DNA of 64,000 nucleotides. It comes from Eikenella corrodens. GTDB taxonomy: Bacteria; Pseudomonadota; Gammaproteobacteria; Burkholderiales; Neisseriaceae. Location: positions 248,001 through 312,000 of the forward strand of contig NZ_LT906482.1 of the NCBI RefSeq assembly GCF_900187105.1, given 5' to 3'. Positions 1 through 8,592 of the stretch are shown one piece after another (the first letter of the stretch is position 1; each line of letters begins with the position of its first letter). Under the pieces are notes generated by a model. It did no database searches. It was given only the letters and a program-made list of their open reading frames with translations, and was not told the DNA's origin. The position numbers and the translations under genes are program-made.

Positions 1-17
1 CCATCCGTTCCGGATGG
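1..17. other. short hairpin downstream of the TPP riboswitch
   Basis: A 7-bp inverted repeat (CCATCCG and CGGATGG) with a 3-nt loop sits at the very edge of the window, in the leader transcribed leftwards from the TPP riboswitch. It could belong to the expression platform of the riboswitch, but the following bases are outside the window, so its role cannot be judged. Confidence 0.35.
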
Positions 18-67
18 GGCAAAGCAACCCGAACAGCACCCGCCGCCCGCATTCCTCTGCCTGATAG

Positions 68-138
68 TTCCCTACGCCGGTGCTAACCGGATCAGGTACA
101 ACGGGTATCCTCTCAGCCGCCCAAAGCAGCACCCCGAC
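68..138 (-). promoter_or_regulatory. TPP (THI-box) riboswitch
   Basis: Read on the minus strand, this stretch carries the conserved parts of a thiamine-pyrophosphate aptamer: GGGGTGC near the 5' side, the GCTGAGA box, the ATACCC motif, ACCTGATCCGGTTAGCACC and the closing CGTAGGGAA. Binding of TPP to this class normally shuts off a thiamine synthesis or transport gene. The controlled gene lies off the left edge of the window and is read leftwards. The call rests on the aptamer core, which is very typical. Confidence 0.93.
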
Positions 139-150
139 TAATTGGGCGCG

Positions 151-178
151 ATTATACCCCGCCGCCCTGTTTTTTCAA
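151..178 (-). promoter_or_regulatory. sigma-70 promoter of the TPP-riboswitch transcript
   Basis: On the minus strand a TTGAAA -35 box (178-173) is followed after 16 bp by a perfect TATAAT -10 box (156-151). Transcription would start a few bases before the aptamer at 138, so promoter and riboswitch are nearly abutting. Confidence 0.75.
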
Positions 179-488
179 GCGGTGGTAGCAAAGGTGGCCG
201 GGCATCCAGTTTTGCAATGCTTCCACCGGCAAGAATGTTTTCACACTCAGTCGTTTCGGTTCCGCAAACGTGCAAATCCGAATGGAAAGAGCACTAAAAA
301 CAGGGTAATCGAGAGCCAATTGCTGTTTAGCTTCGGAACTATCGAGGAGCAGCCCAGATGTTTTCAAGTAGCCTCTTCCCCACCCCACAGGCTACCTGAA
401 AAACTTCAGCCAACTCTTACCACATCACCATAGCTCAACTTTGCATCGACAGTTCCCTGCCCGACAAGAATGCGGCAGCATTCAGCTT
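179..488. other. intergenic region without a gene
   Basis: No convincing gene is visible on either strand. The region holds one intact eikDUS near 390-401 and one degenerate copy near 361-374 (TTTTCAAGTAGCC). The open frames here have no ribosome binding site and no recognisable product. Confidence 0.6.
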
Positions 489-534
489 AAAGGCTACCTG
501 AAAGCGGATATAGTGAGCTTTCAGGTAGCCTTTT
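489..534. terminator. eikDUS inverted-pair terminator
   Basis: Two eikDUS copies face each other (stem AAAGGCTACCTGAAAGC with its complement) around a short loop. On the minus strand the hairpin lies directly behind the gene ending at 543, so it probably ends that transcript. Confidence 0.65.
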
Positions 535-542
535 GCATACGC

Positions 543-1106
543 CTAACGCCGGCCGCAAGGATGCTGGCGCGCCCTGCCCGGCCGCGTATCGCACAGCGAC
601 ATGCCGCGCAGTCGGCGTGCCGCATCGGTTAGCTCCGCCCGGCTCGGCAAGTGGCGGAAAGCGTATTGCGCCACATAAAGCGCACGTTCGCCCCGCATCG
701 CTTTTATCCAAGTATATTCCGGCCTGCCGCTTTGCGGGTTGTGCTCGCAGCTCATTTGCCAAAAAGCGAAGGGATAGCCGTTTTCCTGCCCTTCGCTCAG
801 ATTGATTGTGTTGCCGCCCGGGCAGGCGCTCCGCCAACCGTCCGACACCGCGCGGCGGAAATCGCTTACCGATCGGGTGTTGCCGGCGAAGGTTTGCAGG
901 GTAACCATCCGCTCCCAGTTTTGCACCGTTTGTCCTCTCGGCACCAGCTCCACAATCGTCTGCCCGCCTTGCGAAGCCCGATATCCGATTTCAAATCCTG
1001 CCGGCGGTGCGCTGAAATAAACGATTTCTTCGCCGCGCTGGGCAGGCTTGGCCAGAGCCACCGCGGGCAACAGCATCAATATGGCCGGCCATAGTTTTAG
1101 TTTCAT
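543..1106 (-). CDS. hypothetical secreted protein
   Basis: This encodes a 187-residue protein of unknown function. The first 19 or so residues form a clear signal peptide (MKLKLWPAILMLLPAVALA), so the product is probably periplasmic. The mature part has the segment GQTVQNWERMVTLQTF and a pair of cysteines (SACPGG and QMSCEHN), a pattern seen in other uncharacterised periplasmic proteins of proteobacteria. I chose the ATG at 1106 because it has an AGGATG ribosome binding site and opens the signal peptide. A longer frame starting at 1199 lacks both. It stands alone, with a DUS hairpin behind it. Confidence 0.8.
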   Translation of the reverse strand: MKLKLWPAILMLLPAVALAKPAQRGEEIVYFSAPPAGFEIGYRASQGGQTIVELVPRGQTVQNWERMVTLQTFAGNTRSVSDFRRAVSDGWRSACPGGNTINLSEGQENGYPFAFWQMSCEHNPQSGRPEYTWIKAMRGERALYVAQYAFRHLPSRAELTDAARRLRGMSLCDTRPGRARQHPCGRR

Positions 1107-1200
1107 GTTTTCATCCTGAATTATTTTGAGTGGGGATAGATCAAACCAGATGGCAACAGGCAGCACATTGCCGCAAAGATTTGTCTGCCCTGTGCCCAAA

Positions 1201-1239
1201 AGGCTACCTGAAACCTTATTTCTGTTTTCAGGTAGCCTT
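1201..1239. terminator. eikDUS inverted-pair terminator after ruvX
   Basis: AGGCTACCTGAAA and its complement flank a 13-nt loop, directly after the stop codon of the leftward ruvX gene at 1247. This would end the algH-ruvX transcript. Confidence 0.6.
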
Positions 1240-1246
1240 CATGCAA

Positions 1247-1693
1247 TCAACCGTGAAACTCTTCCACCCAGCCCCCTTCAAAGAAGCCCTGCAAAATCGC
1301 CTGCGCGGCCACTTGGTCGAGCACGGGCTTTTGTTTGCGGCCGTGCAGGCCGGTTTGATTGAGGAGCTCGGTGGCATAGAGCGAAGTGAGCCGCTCGTCT
1401 GCCCAATACACGGGCAAGCCGAAGCGGCCGTTGAGGCGGTGGCCGAACTTGCGGGCCAAGCGGGTCATTTCGTGTTCGCTGCCGTCGGTGGAAAACGGCA
1501 GCCCCACCACGAATTGCACCGGCCGCCATTCGGCCACCAGAGCGGCGATGGCGGCAAATTTTTTGTCGTTGCCCTCGCCGCTGATGGTAGCCAGCGGGTG
1601 GGCGATGCCCACTTCGGCGTCGCCCTGCGCCACGCCGATGCGGGTTTCGCCAAAATCGAAGGCCAGCGTGGTGCCGTGTGGGATATTAAGCAT
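1247..1693 (-). CDS. ruvX: Holliday junction resolvase-like RuvX/YqgF
   Basis: The 148-residue product belongs to the YqgF/RuvX family of RNase H-fold nucleases, linked to processing of the 16S rRNA 5' end and possibly to Holliday junction cleavage. The N-terminal motif [14 protein letters not shown] carries the first catalytic Asp. [12 protein letters not shown] and WADERLTS match the other family motifs, including the ADERLTS block. The ATG at 1693 overlaps the end of algH by eight bases, implying translational coupling. A TTG at 1726 would add 11 residues inside algH and is less likely. The yqgE-yqgF pairing is common in proteobacteria. Confidence 0.92.
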   Translation of the reverse strand: MLNIPHGTTLAFDFGETRIGVAQGDAEVGIAHPLATISGEGNDKKFAAIAALVAEWRPVQFVVGLPFSTDGSEHEMTRLARKFGHRLNGRFGLPVYWADERLTSLYATELLNQTGLHGRKQKPVLDQVAAQAILQGFFEGGWVEEFHG

Positions 1694-2234
1694 GGCCGCC
1701 GGTTCGGATGAGTTGTTCGGGTGCAATATTAAGCAGCGACATGGCAGCGTGGTAGCGCTGCTCGTGCGGCATGCCGAATATGATGTGTTCGCTGGCCGGC
1801 ACGGTGAGCCAGCTGTTTTCTGCCAGCTCGCGCTCGAGCTGGCCGGCGCTCCAGCCGGTGTAGCCCATAAACAGCATGGCCTGCTTCACGCTTTGTTCGT
1901 CGTGCAGGTGGGGAAGGATGTCGCCGGAGGAAGTAAGCGCGAGGTTATCGCCCACGATGATGCTGCTCATCCAGTTGCCCGCCGGGCTGTGCAACACAAA
2001 CCCGCGATCCACCTGTACCGGGCCGCCCAAGAAGATATAGTCGTCAAACAAATGCTGCGGCTCGGCGTGCTGCTGGGCAGACAGAATCTGCCGCAACGGC
2101 AACGGCGATGGCTTGTTGATAATCACGCCCATGCAGCCTTCGGCGGAATAGGAGCAAACATACACCACACTCTCGGCAAAGAAATTATCCTGCATATCGG
2201 GCATGGCGATGAGGAAATGGTTGGTTAAATCCAT
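1686..2234 (-). CDS. algH: AlgH/YqgE family protein (UPF0301)
   Basis: The 182-residue protein is a full-length member of the YqgE/AlgH (DUF179) family. Typical family features are the start [27 protein letters not shown], the [10 protein letters not shown] segment, [16 protein letters not shown] and [19 protein letters not shown]. The family is widespread and its biochemical role is unsettled; the name comes from a proposed alginate regulator in Pseudomonas, which is not relevant here. It is the first gene of a two-gene transcript with ruvX, which it overlaps. Confidence 0.93.
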   Translation of the reverse strand: MDLTNHFLIAMPDMQDNFFAESVVYVCSYSAEGCMGVIINKPSPLPLRQILSAQQHAEPQHLFDDYIFLGGPVQVDRGFVLHSPAGNWMSSIIVGDNLALTSSGDILPHLHDEQSVKQAMLFMGYTGWSAGQLERELAENSWLTVPASEHIIFGMPHEQRYHAAMSLLNIAPEQLIRTGGHA

Positions 2235-2346
2235 AATCGGTTTCGGCGTGTGTGGAAATGATTTGATTATATAGCGGTTATGCCCGATTTAATACCGTGC
2301 TGTTTTATCTGGGCTGGCAACTTTCAGGTAGCCTCAAAACTGCCCG

Positions 2347-2787
2347 CTAGCATTCCTCCGCATCCGATATATCTTCAAACCCCACCACATCACCCCCGAA
2401 ATAATTCACCAAAATCCCATACGGCTCCGCAATCGGAAACACACTTTCCCGATAAACAATGCTCCAACTCTCCGCCCCGTTGCCAAACGCGAATTCAGGG
2501 CAAGCAACGCAATCGCGATAATCCGCCAACCGCGCCCCTGCCGCCATGCCCAACCAATCGGGGCGGCTTTTGGCAATGCGCTCAAAAAACAATTCAGTCT
2601 GCCGCTTGATATGGGCAAACTTCGATACCTTGTCTTGAATAAAATCAAAATCCACCCGCTCAACATCAGACGATTCAAGCGCCACCGACACCGGCATCTG
2701 CAAAAATTTCCCCACTAAGAAAACTCTGCCCGTGGTTTCTTCCCGCACCCGTTCCCATTCGCCCAAGGGCGTTGCCAGCATATCCAT
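2347..2787 (-). CDS. hypothetical protein
   Basis: This encodes 146 residues with no signal peptide or membrane segment, so it is likely cytoplasmic. The ATG at 2787 is preceded by AAGGAA at good spacing; a longer frame to 2919 runs through an eikDUS and is unlikely. The C-terminal part (YRESVFPIAEPYGILVNYFGGDVVGFEDISD) is acidic and looks like the beta-rich ends of small immunity-type proteins, but I do not recognise a named family. No partner toxin is adjacent. Confidence 0.65.
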   Translation of the reverse strand: MDMLATPLGEWERVREETTGRVFLVGKFLQMPVSVALESSDVERVDFDFIQDKVSKFAHIKRQTELFFERIAKSRPDWLGMAAGARLADYRDCVACPEFAFGNGAESWSIVYRESVFPIAEPYGILVNYFGGDVVGFEDISDAEEC

Positions 2788-2958
2788 ACTATTCCTTTTC
2801 GTATTCACACCGCATTCTACCAAACCGCCGCAGGCTACCTGAAAGCAAGCCAAGCGAGCTGCTATGCAGCAAAAGACCTGCCCCACCCTACCTACCCACA
2901 TGATGAAAATTTCGCTCAAGCTTACATTTCAGGTAGCCGCGCTCCACCCCGCCCCGCA

Positions 2959-2987
2959 TTCAATTCCCACCCAATCCGCTATATAAT
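2959..2987 (+). promoter_or_regulatory. likely gpmI promoter
   Basis: A perfect TATAAT (2982-2987) lies 17 bp after a weaker TTCAAT -35 box (2959-2964), 35 bases before the gpmI start codon. Confidence 0.5.
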
Positions 2988-3021
2988 GCCGCCATCCCAA
3001 TTTCCATCTGAAACGCACGCC

Positions 3022-4542
3022 ATGAGCAAGCTCACCAAACCCATCGTCCTCCTCATTCTCGACGGCTTCGGCCACCGCCTCGAAGGCGACGACAACTCCG
3101 TCCTTCTCGCCAACACGCCCAATCTCGACCGCCTCAAAGCCCAATACGCCTACGGCACGATCGACGCCTCCGAACGCATGGTGGGCCTACCCTCCGGCCA
3201 GTTCGGCAACTCTGAAGTGGGGCATTTGAATATCGGTGCCGGCCGCGTGGTGGCGCAAGACATCACCCGCATCGATATGGCCATCGAAAACGGTTCGCTC
3301 GCGCAAAACCCCGCCCTCACCGCCGCCTGGCAAAGCCCCACGAAAACCGTGCACCTGCTCGGCTGCTTCTCCGACGGCGGCGTGCACAGCCACATCAACC
3401 ACTTCTTCGCCGTGGCCGATGCCGCCCTGGCCGCCGGCATGCAGAAAATCGTGTTCCATCCCTTCTTAGACGGCCGCGACACCCCGCCGCAAAGTGCGGA
3501 AGGCTACCTGAAAACCCTGCAAAGCTATTGCGAGCAACACCCGCAAGTGAAAGTGGGCTGTGTGGTCGGCCGCTTCTTCGCCATGGACCGCGACAACCGC
3601 TGGGAGCGCGTTGAACAGGCCTACAACGCCCTGTTCGGCCAAGCCCCGTTCCGCGCCGACACGCCGCTGCAAGCCCTGGCCGCCGCCTATGAACGCGGCG
3701 AACACGACGAATTCGTGCAGCCCACCGTAATCGACCCCGCAGCCGCTCTGCGCGACGGCGATGCAGTTGTCTTCATGAACTTCCGCGCCGACCGCGCCCG
3801 CGAGCTGACCCAAGCCCTGCTGTTCGACGATTTCCAAGGCTTCCCGCGCCAACAGCGCTTCCGCCCCGGCTATTTCACCTCGCTCACCAGCTACGGCAGC
3901 CAATACCGCTTCCCGGTGCTGTTTGCCCAAGAAAGCATCCGCAACGGCCTGGGCGAATACCTGTCCGCCCAAGGCATCAGCCAGCTGCGCATTGCCGAAA
4001 CCGAGAAATATCCGCACGTTACCTACTTCCTCAGCGGCGGCCGCGAAGAGCCCTATCCCGGCGAAGAGCGCATCCTCGTGCCCTCGCCCAAAGTCGCCAC
4101 TTACGATTTGCAGCCCGAAATGAGCGCGCCGCAAGTGTGCCAACACATCCTCGACAGCCTCGCCGCCAAGCGTTTCGACGTGATTCTGTGCAACTTCGCC
4201 AACGGCGACATGGTCGGCCACAGCGGCGTGCTGGCTGCCACCATCAAAGCGGTGGAAACGCTCGACGACTGCGTGGGCAAAATCGTGGCTGCCGCCCAGG
4301 CAGCCGGCGGCGAAGTGCTGATTACCGCCGACCACGGCAACTGCGAGCAGATGTTCGACCCCGCCAACGGCCAGCCGCACACCCAGCACACCACCAACCC
4401 CGTGCCCTTCCTGTATGTGGGCCGCCCCGCCCGCATCAAGGCCGGCGGCGCACTGAAAGACATCGCCCCCACCCTCCTCGCCATGCTCGGCCTGCCAAAA
4501 CCGCAGGAAATGAGCGGCGAGAGCCTGATTGAGTTTGTTTGA
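3022..4542 (+). CDS. gpmI: 2,3-bisphosphoglycerate-independent phosphoglycerate mutase
   Basis: The 506-residue enzyme interconverts 3- and 2-phosphoglycerate in glycolysis and gluconeogenesis using two manganese ions. D14 in LILDGFGHR and S64 in FGNSEVGHLNIGAGRV are the metal ligand and the phosphoserine nucleophile. HPFLDGRDTPP is the substrate-binding loop, and NGDMVGHSG (around 394-402), TADHGN (around 435-440) and HTQHTTNPVP (453 on) supply the remaining ligands. The ATG at 3022 gives the usual family length; the upstream in-frame ATG at 2986 overlaps the -10 box. An eikDUS at 3501-3512 is read in frame as EGYLK. Confidence 0.97.
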   Translation: MSKLTKPIVLLILDGFGHRLEGDDNSVLLANTPNLDRLKAQYAYGTIDASERMVGLPSGQFGNSEVGHLNIGAGRVVAQDITRIDMAIENGSLAQNPALTAAWQSPTKTVHLLGCFSDGGVHSHINHFFAVADAALAAGMQKIVFHPFLDGRDTPPQSAEGYLKTLQSYCEQHPQVKVGCVVGRFFAMDRDNRWERVEQAYNALFGQAPFRADTPLQALAAAYERGEHDEFVQPTVIDPAAALRDGDAVVFMNFRADRARELTQALLFDDFQGFPRQQRFRPGYFTSLTSYGSQYRFPVLFAQESIRNGLGEYLSAQGISQLRIAETEKYPHVTYFLSGGREEPYPGEERILVPSPKVATYDLQPEMSAPQVCQHILDSLAAKRFDVILCNFANGDMVGHSGVLAATIKAVETLDDCVGKIVAAAQAAGGEVLITADHGNCEQMFDPANGQPHTQHTTNPVPFLYVGRPARIKAGGALKDIAPTLLAMLGLPKPQEMSGESLIEFV

Positions 4543-4554
4543 CCGCCCAGCAGC

Positions 4555-4581
4555 AGGCTACCTGAAAGCTTCAGGTAGCCT
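4555..4581. terminator. eikDUS inverted pair between gpmI and mntP
   Basis: Two eikDUS copies in inverted order with almost no loop lie between the gpmI stop and the mntP start. They form a strong hairpin but no T-tract follows, and the right half sits about ten bases before the mntP ATG. Confidence 0.45.
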
Positions 4582-4590
4582 CCACCCGCC

Positions 4591-5193
4591 ATGAGCTTCC
4601 TCACCATCCTCGCCCTCGCCTTCGGCATGTCTATGGACGCCTTCGCCGCGGCCATCGCCCAAGGCGCCGCCATCGGCACACCCACCCGCCGGGGCACACT
4701 GCGCACCGCCGCCGTGTTTGGCAGTGTGGAAACCCTCACCCCGCTCATCGGCTGGGCAATCGGCTCCGTGGCACAACACTACATCGCCGATTGGGACCAC
4801 TGGATCGCCTTCACCCTGCTGCTCCTACTCGGCCTGCGCATGATTTACGGCGCGCTACAGCCGGAACAGCCCGCCGGGGAACAATCTGCAGAGGCACAGC
4901 CAGAAAGCGGCCAATCCGGCCGCCGCCCGCCCTCGCCGCTCATGCTCGTCGCCATCGCCTTCGCCACCAGCATCGACTCCATGATTGTCGGCGTCGGCCT
5001 GGCCTTCCTCGAAGTCAACATCCTGCTCACTGCCCTCGCCATCGGCCTGGCCACCACCATCATGGCCGCCATCGGTCTGCGCTTGGGCAGCTTCCTGGGC
5101 AGCGCCATCGGCAAACGCGCCGAAATCCTCGGCGGCCTCGTCCTCATCGGCATCGGTACGCTCATCCTCGCCGAACACCTCCATTTCCTCTAA
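4591..5193 (+). CDS. mntP: manganese efflux pump MntP
   Basis: This 200-residue inner-membrane protein matches the MntP (YebN) family, which exports Mn2+. It has two homologous halves of three membrane helices each. The conserved aspartates are visible in FGMSMDAFAAA (D16) and FATSIDSMIVG (D129). The halves are joined by a hydrophilic linker around 95-115 rich in Glu, Gln and Pro. The start lies just after an eikDUS whose AGGTAG is the only ribosome-binding-like sequence nearby. No manganese riboswitch fits in the short space after gpmI. Confidence 0.93.
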   Translation: MSFLTILALAFGMSMDAFAAAIAQGAAIGTPTRRGTLRTAAVFGSVETLTPLIGWAIGSVAQHYIADWDHWIAFTLLLLLGLRMIYGALQPEQPAGEQSAEAQPESGQSGRRPPSPLMLVAIAFATSIDSMIVGVGLAFLEVNILLTALAIGLATTIMAAIGLRLGSFLGSAIGKRAEILGGLVLIGIGTLILAEHLHFL

Positions 5194-5232
5194 ATCCTTT
5201 TCAGGTAGCCTCTCCTTTTTTCAGGTAGCCTC

Positions 5233-6561
5233 ATGAAGCACAGCAAAATCCTCATTCTCCTCGCCCTCCTCTGCAGCGTCCTGCCCGCCGCCGCCGCGCC
5301 TAAAGACGACCTGCGCCAAGTACAGCGCGCCATCGGCGAGAGCAACCGCAAGCTCCAACAACAGCAAAGCGAACAACGCCAGCTGCAAAGCAACATCCGC
5401 CAAACCCAAAGCGAACTCGACACCGTGCGCCGCGAGCTCGACCGCCTCACCCGCAGCCGCCAAACCGCCTGGCGCGAGCTGCAAGCCATGCAGGCCAAGC
5501 TCGACAGCCTGCAAACCCGCATCCAAAGCACCCAAGCCCAAGCCGCCCGCCTGCTCAACAGCCGCTACCGCAACCAGCAGCCCAACGCCGTCACCCTGTT
5601 TCTGCAAAACGCCGACCCCCAGCAGAAAGGCCGCCACCTCGAATACCTGCGCCACCTCAACCAAGCCAACGCCCAGGCCCTTAGCCAGCTGCAACACAAC
5701 CGCCAAGAGCTCAAACAGCAGCAAGACAGCATCAACGAGCAGCTGAAGCGGCTCGACGCCCTCAAACGCCAACAGCAAACCACCGCCGCCCGCCTCGGTC
5801 GCCAACAGCAACAGCAGCAACGCCAACAGCAAAGCCTCGAGCAAGACATCAGCCGCGAAACCGCCAAGCTGCAAACCCTGCGCCAAAACGAAAGCCGCCT
5901 CAACGGCCTCATCGCCAGCCTCAGCCGCCGCTCCGCCCAACGGCAGGAAGCCGAACGCCAGCGCCGTGCCCAAGCCCTGCGCCAACACCGCCAGCAGCAA
6001 GCCCAACAAGCCCAAAACGGCAACCAACCCGCCCCACGTCCGCACAGGCCACCTGAAAGCGAACGAAACGAAGCCCGTCAACACGACACCCCAACACCAG
6101 AAAACCCCAACCGCAACACCCTCACCGCCGAAGACCTCGCCCTCGAAGCCCCCGAGGTCCAAGAGCCGCAAAGCCAAGGCTTCAGCCGCATGCAAGGCCG
6201 CCTGCAACGCCCCGCCAGCGGCAGCATCAGTGGCCGCTTCGGCCAAGCCCGCCCCGGCGGCGGCACCTGGAAAGGACTCTTCATCAGCACCCAGCCCACC
6301 GCCGTGCGCAGCATCGCCGAAGGCGAAGTCGCCTACGCCGCCCCCCTGCAAGGCTACGGCAACACCGTTATCGTCGACCACGGCAGCGGCTACCTCAGCA
6401 TCTACACCGGCCTCTCCCAAATCAGCGCTGGCGCCGGCAGCCGCGTATCCGCCCGCCAAACCATCGGCCGCAGTGGCAGCCTCCCCAACGGTGAAAACGG
6501 CCTCTACTTTGAAATCCGCTACCGTAACCAAGCCATGAACCCCGCTTCATGGGTGAACTAG
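5233..6561 (+). CDS. EnvC-like murein hydrolase activator
   Basis: The 442-residue protein has a signal peptide (about 1-21), a long coiled coil very rich in Gln, Arg and Ala (about 24-255), a Pro/Asn-rich linker and a C-terminal LytM/M23 domain (about 325-442). The M23 domain is degenerate: the usual HxH is replaced by GLYFEIRY and the first zinc ligands are missing, as in EnvC. It therefore probably activates an amidase during septum splitting rather than cutting peptidoglycan itself. The ATG follows an eikDUS directly. The ctpA gene lies downstream in the same direction, as in Neisseria. Confidence 0.88.
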   Translation: MKHSKILILLALLCSVLPAAAAPKDDLRQVQRAIGESNRKLQQQQSEQRQLQSNIRQTQSELDTVRRELDRLTRSRQTAWRELQAMQAKLDSLQTRIQSTQAQAARLLNSRYRNQQPNAVTLFLQNADPQQKGRHLEYLRHLNQANAQALSQLQHNRQELKQQQDSINEQLKRLDALKRQQQTTAARLGRQQQQQQRQQQSLEQDISRETAKLQTLRQNESRLNGLIASLSRRSAQRQEAERQRRAQALRQHRQQQAQQAQNGNQPAPRPHRPPESERNEARQHDTPTPENPNRNTLTAEDLALEAPEVQEPQSQGFSRMQGRLQRPASGSISGRFGQARPGGGTWKGLFISTQPTAVRSIAEGEVAYAAPLQGYGNTVIVDHGSGYLSIYTGLSQISAGAGSRVSARQTIGRSGSLPNGENGLYFEIRYRNQAMNPASWVN

Positions 6562-6579
6562 CCAAACCGGTGAGCAAAA

Positions 6580-6620
6580 ATTTCAGGTAGCCTTTAGTCC
6601 GCGTCAAAGGCTACCTGAAA
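6580..6620. terminator. eikDUS inverted pair after the envC-like gene
   Basis: TTTCAGGTAGCCTTT and its complement flank about ten bases, 20 bp after the stop codon. It can form a hairpin that would end or attenuate transcription. Confidence 0.45.
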
Positions 6621-6855
6621 ATATAGCGCCAACACCCGCCGTATTTTCCAGCCAGCCTTGCCATCCATCTCCCCCCAACAATCCATCCCAACCCCGTTTA
6701 ACATTTATTTTCCCCCACCCCCTTGCTGGAACAAGCAAATTTGCCTAAAGTTCAGCCTTTCGAGCCACACAGCAGGCTACCTGAAAAAACACAGCTCCCG
6801 CCACCGCCGATTATCCTGGCTCAGATTAACAAAACCCGAAAGACCAACACCCATT

Positions 6856-8301
6856 ATGTCCAACAACACCTTCAAAAAAATCGCCCTCTACACCCTGGGC
6901 ACCTTCAGCGGCATCGCCGTGAGCCTGAGCATGCAGAGCTTTGCCGAAACCCGCAGCCAGCAGCCCCTGCCGGTGGATTCCCTGCGTACCATGGCCGAAG
7001 TGTACAGCCAGGTGAAAGCCAACTACTATCAAGACAAAACCGACGACGAAATCCTCGAAGGCGCGCTCAAAGGCATGGTTTCCAACCTCGACCCGCACTC
7101 CGAGTATATGAACCTCAAAGACTACGCCGACATGCAAGAATCCACCAAAGGCGAATTCGGCGGCCTAGGCATGGAAGTGGGCAGTGAAGACGGCTTCGTA
7201 AAAGTGGTCTCACCGATTGAAGACACCCCCGCCGAACGCGCCGGCATTCAAAGCGGCGACTACATCATCAAAATCGATGATGCCTCCACCCGCGGCATGA
7301 GCGTAAACGATGCCGTGAAGCGTATGCGCGGCGAGCCGGGCACCAAAATCACCCTCACCCTCACCCGCAAAGACGCGCCCCAGCCCATCGTGGTTACCCT
7401 CACCCGCGCCGTGATTAAAGTGCGCAGCGTGCGCCACGACATCATCGAGCCCGGCTACGGCTACCTGCGTATCAGCCAATTCCAAGAGCGCACCGTGCCC
7501 GCTATGACCGAGGCACTGCAAGCCATGCACCAAACCAACGGCGGCCCGCTCAAAGGCCTGATCATCGACCTGCGCGACGACCCCGGCGGCCTGCTCAACG
7601 GTGCCGTGGGCGTATCTGCCGCCTTCCTGCAAAACGGGCAGCTCGTGGTGAGCACCAAAGGCCGTGACGGCAAAGAAAACATGAATCTCAAAGCCCAGCC
7701 CGCCGACTACCAAATCGGCAGCAGCAAAGACCCGCTTGCCGGCCTGCCTGCCGAATTTAAAACCATCCCCATCACCGTGTTGATTAACTCCGGTTCCGCC
7801 TCCGCCTCCGAAATCGTGGCCGGCGCCCTTCAAGACCACAAACGCGCCGTGATTGTGGGCACGCAAAGCTTCGGCAAAGGCTCCGTACAATCCGTAATGC
7901 CCCTTTCCAACGGCGGCGCGCTGAAAATCACCACCCAGCTCTACTACACCCCCAGCGGTCGTTCCATCCAAGCCCAAGGCATCGTGCCCGATGTGGAAGT
8001 GGCCGATAAAACCCGCCGTTATGAAAGTCGCGAAGCCGACCTCTCCGGCCACCTGAGCAACCCCAACGGCGGCAACGAAGTGCGCGGCCGCGCGCTGAAC
8101 AACCACAGCGCTGAAAACAAAGCCGCCTCCGAGCCCGCTGCTAAAGACGAGGCCGACAACAACCCCGCCACCCGCTACAAACCCAATCCGGCCAAAGACG
8201 ACCAACTGCGCCGCGCTTTGGAACTGGTGAAAGCCCCGCAACAATGGCGCGCCGCCCTAGGCCAAGCCGCCACCCGCCCGGCCAAACCGATTGAGCACTA
8301 A
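6856..8301 (+). CDS. ctpA: C-terminal processing protease CtpA (S41)
   Basis: The 481-residue protein is a periplasmic carboxy-terminal processing protease. It has an N-terminal hydrophobic signal (MSNNTFKKIALYTLGTFSGI...), an N-terminal helical part, a PDZ domain (about 95-180, GLGMEVGSEDGFVKVVSP...) and an S41 catalytic core. The Ser-Lys-Gln triad is visible as GSASASE (S316), FGKGSVQ (K341 and Q345). The C-terminal 80 residues are low-complexity and hydrophilic. I chose the ATG at 6856; the open frame extends upstream but that part reads through an eikDUS and has no signal peptide. Confidence 0.95.
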   Translation: MSNNTFKKIALYTLGTFSGIAVSLSMQSFAETRSQQPLPVDSLRTMAEVYSQVKANYYQDKTDDEILEGALKGMVSNLDPHSEYMNLKDYADMQESTKGEFGGLGMEVGSEDGFVKVVSPIEDTPAERAGIQSGDYIIKIDDASTRGMSVNDAVKRMRGEPGTKITLTLTRKDAPQPIVVTLTRAVIKVRSVRHDIIEPGYGYLRISQFQERTVPAMTEALQAMHQTNGGPLKGLIIDLRDDPGGLLNGAVGVSAAFLQNGQLVVSTKGRDGKENMNLKAQPADYQIGSSKDPLAGLPAEFKTIPITVLINSGSASASEIVAGALQDHKRAVIVGTQSFGKGSVQSVMPLSNGGALKITTQLYYTPSGRSIQAQGIVPDVEVADKTRRYESREADLSGHLSNPNGGNEVRGRALNNHSAENKAASEPAAKDEADNNPATRYKPNPAKDDQLRRALELVKAPQQWRAALGQAATRPAKPIEH

Positions 8302-8320
8302 GCGGATTAGGCAAGCAAAC

Positions 8321-8353
8321 AAAGGCTACCTGAAAATTTTCAGGTAGCCTTTT
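8321..8353 (+). terminator. ctpA terminator built from an eikDUS pair
   Basis: AAAGGCTACCTGAAAATTTTCAGGTAGCCTTTT folds into a perfect stem with a T-run at its end, 20 bp after the ctpA stop. This is one of the clearest examples of DUS copies serving as an intrinsic terminator. Confidence 0.8.
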
Positions 8354-8542
8354 ATGTTGATGCGGCCCACGCCACGTTTTCCAAAATATAGCGGAATAAA
8401 AAAGTAGAACAAAGCGGCTAGCCGCAGCAAGTATAAGCAGCACGGCAAAGCAAACCAACGCGCAGCAACGTTCCTTTTCAACCCGCTATAAATGCCCGCC
8501 CCATTGCCTTATATCAACACCGAACCGCATCCCCTAGTGTAC

Positions 8543-8560
8543 AATACAACACATTGTATT
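8543..8560. promoter_or_regulatory. operator-like dyad AATACAA-N4-TTGTATT
   Basis: A perfect 7-bp inverted repeat with a 4-bp spacer lies 33 bp before the start of the META-domain lipoprotein. Its size and symmetry are those of a dimeric repressor site. A matching dyad (GTATACAA-N4-TTGTATAC) occurs at 55511-55530. The regulator is unknown. Confidence 0.45.
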
Positions 8561-8592
8561 AAATGCTTTTCAACCAGATAGGAGCCCATGCA

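Noticed and set aside
489-534. Possible CRISPR array formed by repeated AGGCTACCTGAA words
   Set aside because: The copies occur singly or as inverted pairs at irregular distances across the whole window, with no regular repeat-spacer pattern and no cas genes. They are DNA uptake sequences.
5221-6531. Long minus-strand open frame (436 codons) opposite the envC-like gene
   Set aside because: Its product is a monotonous Gly/Ala/Leu/Val sequence, which is the mirror of the Gln/Arg/Ala-rich coiled coil on the plus strand. It has no ribosome binding site.
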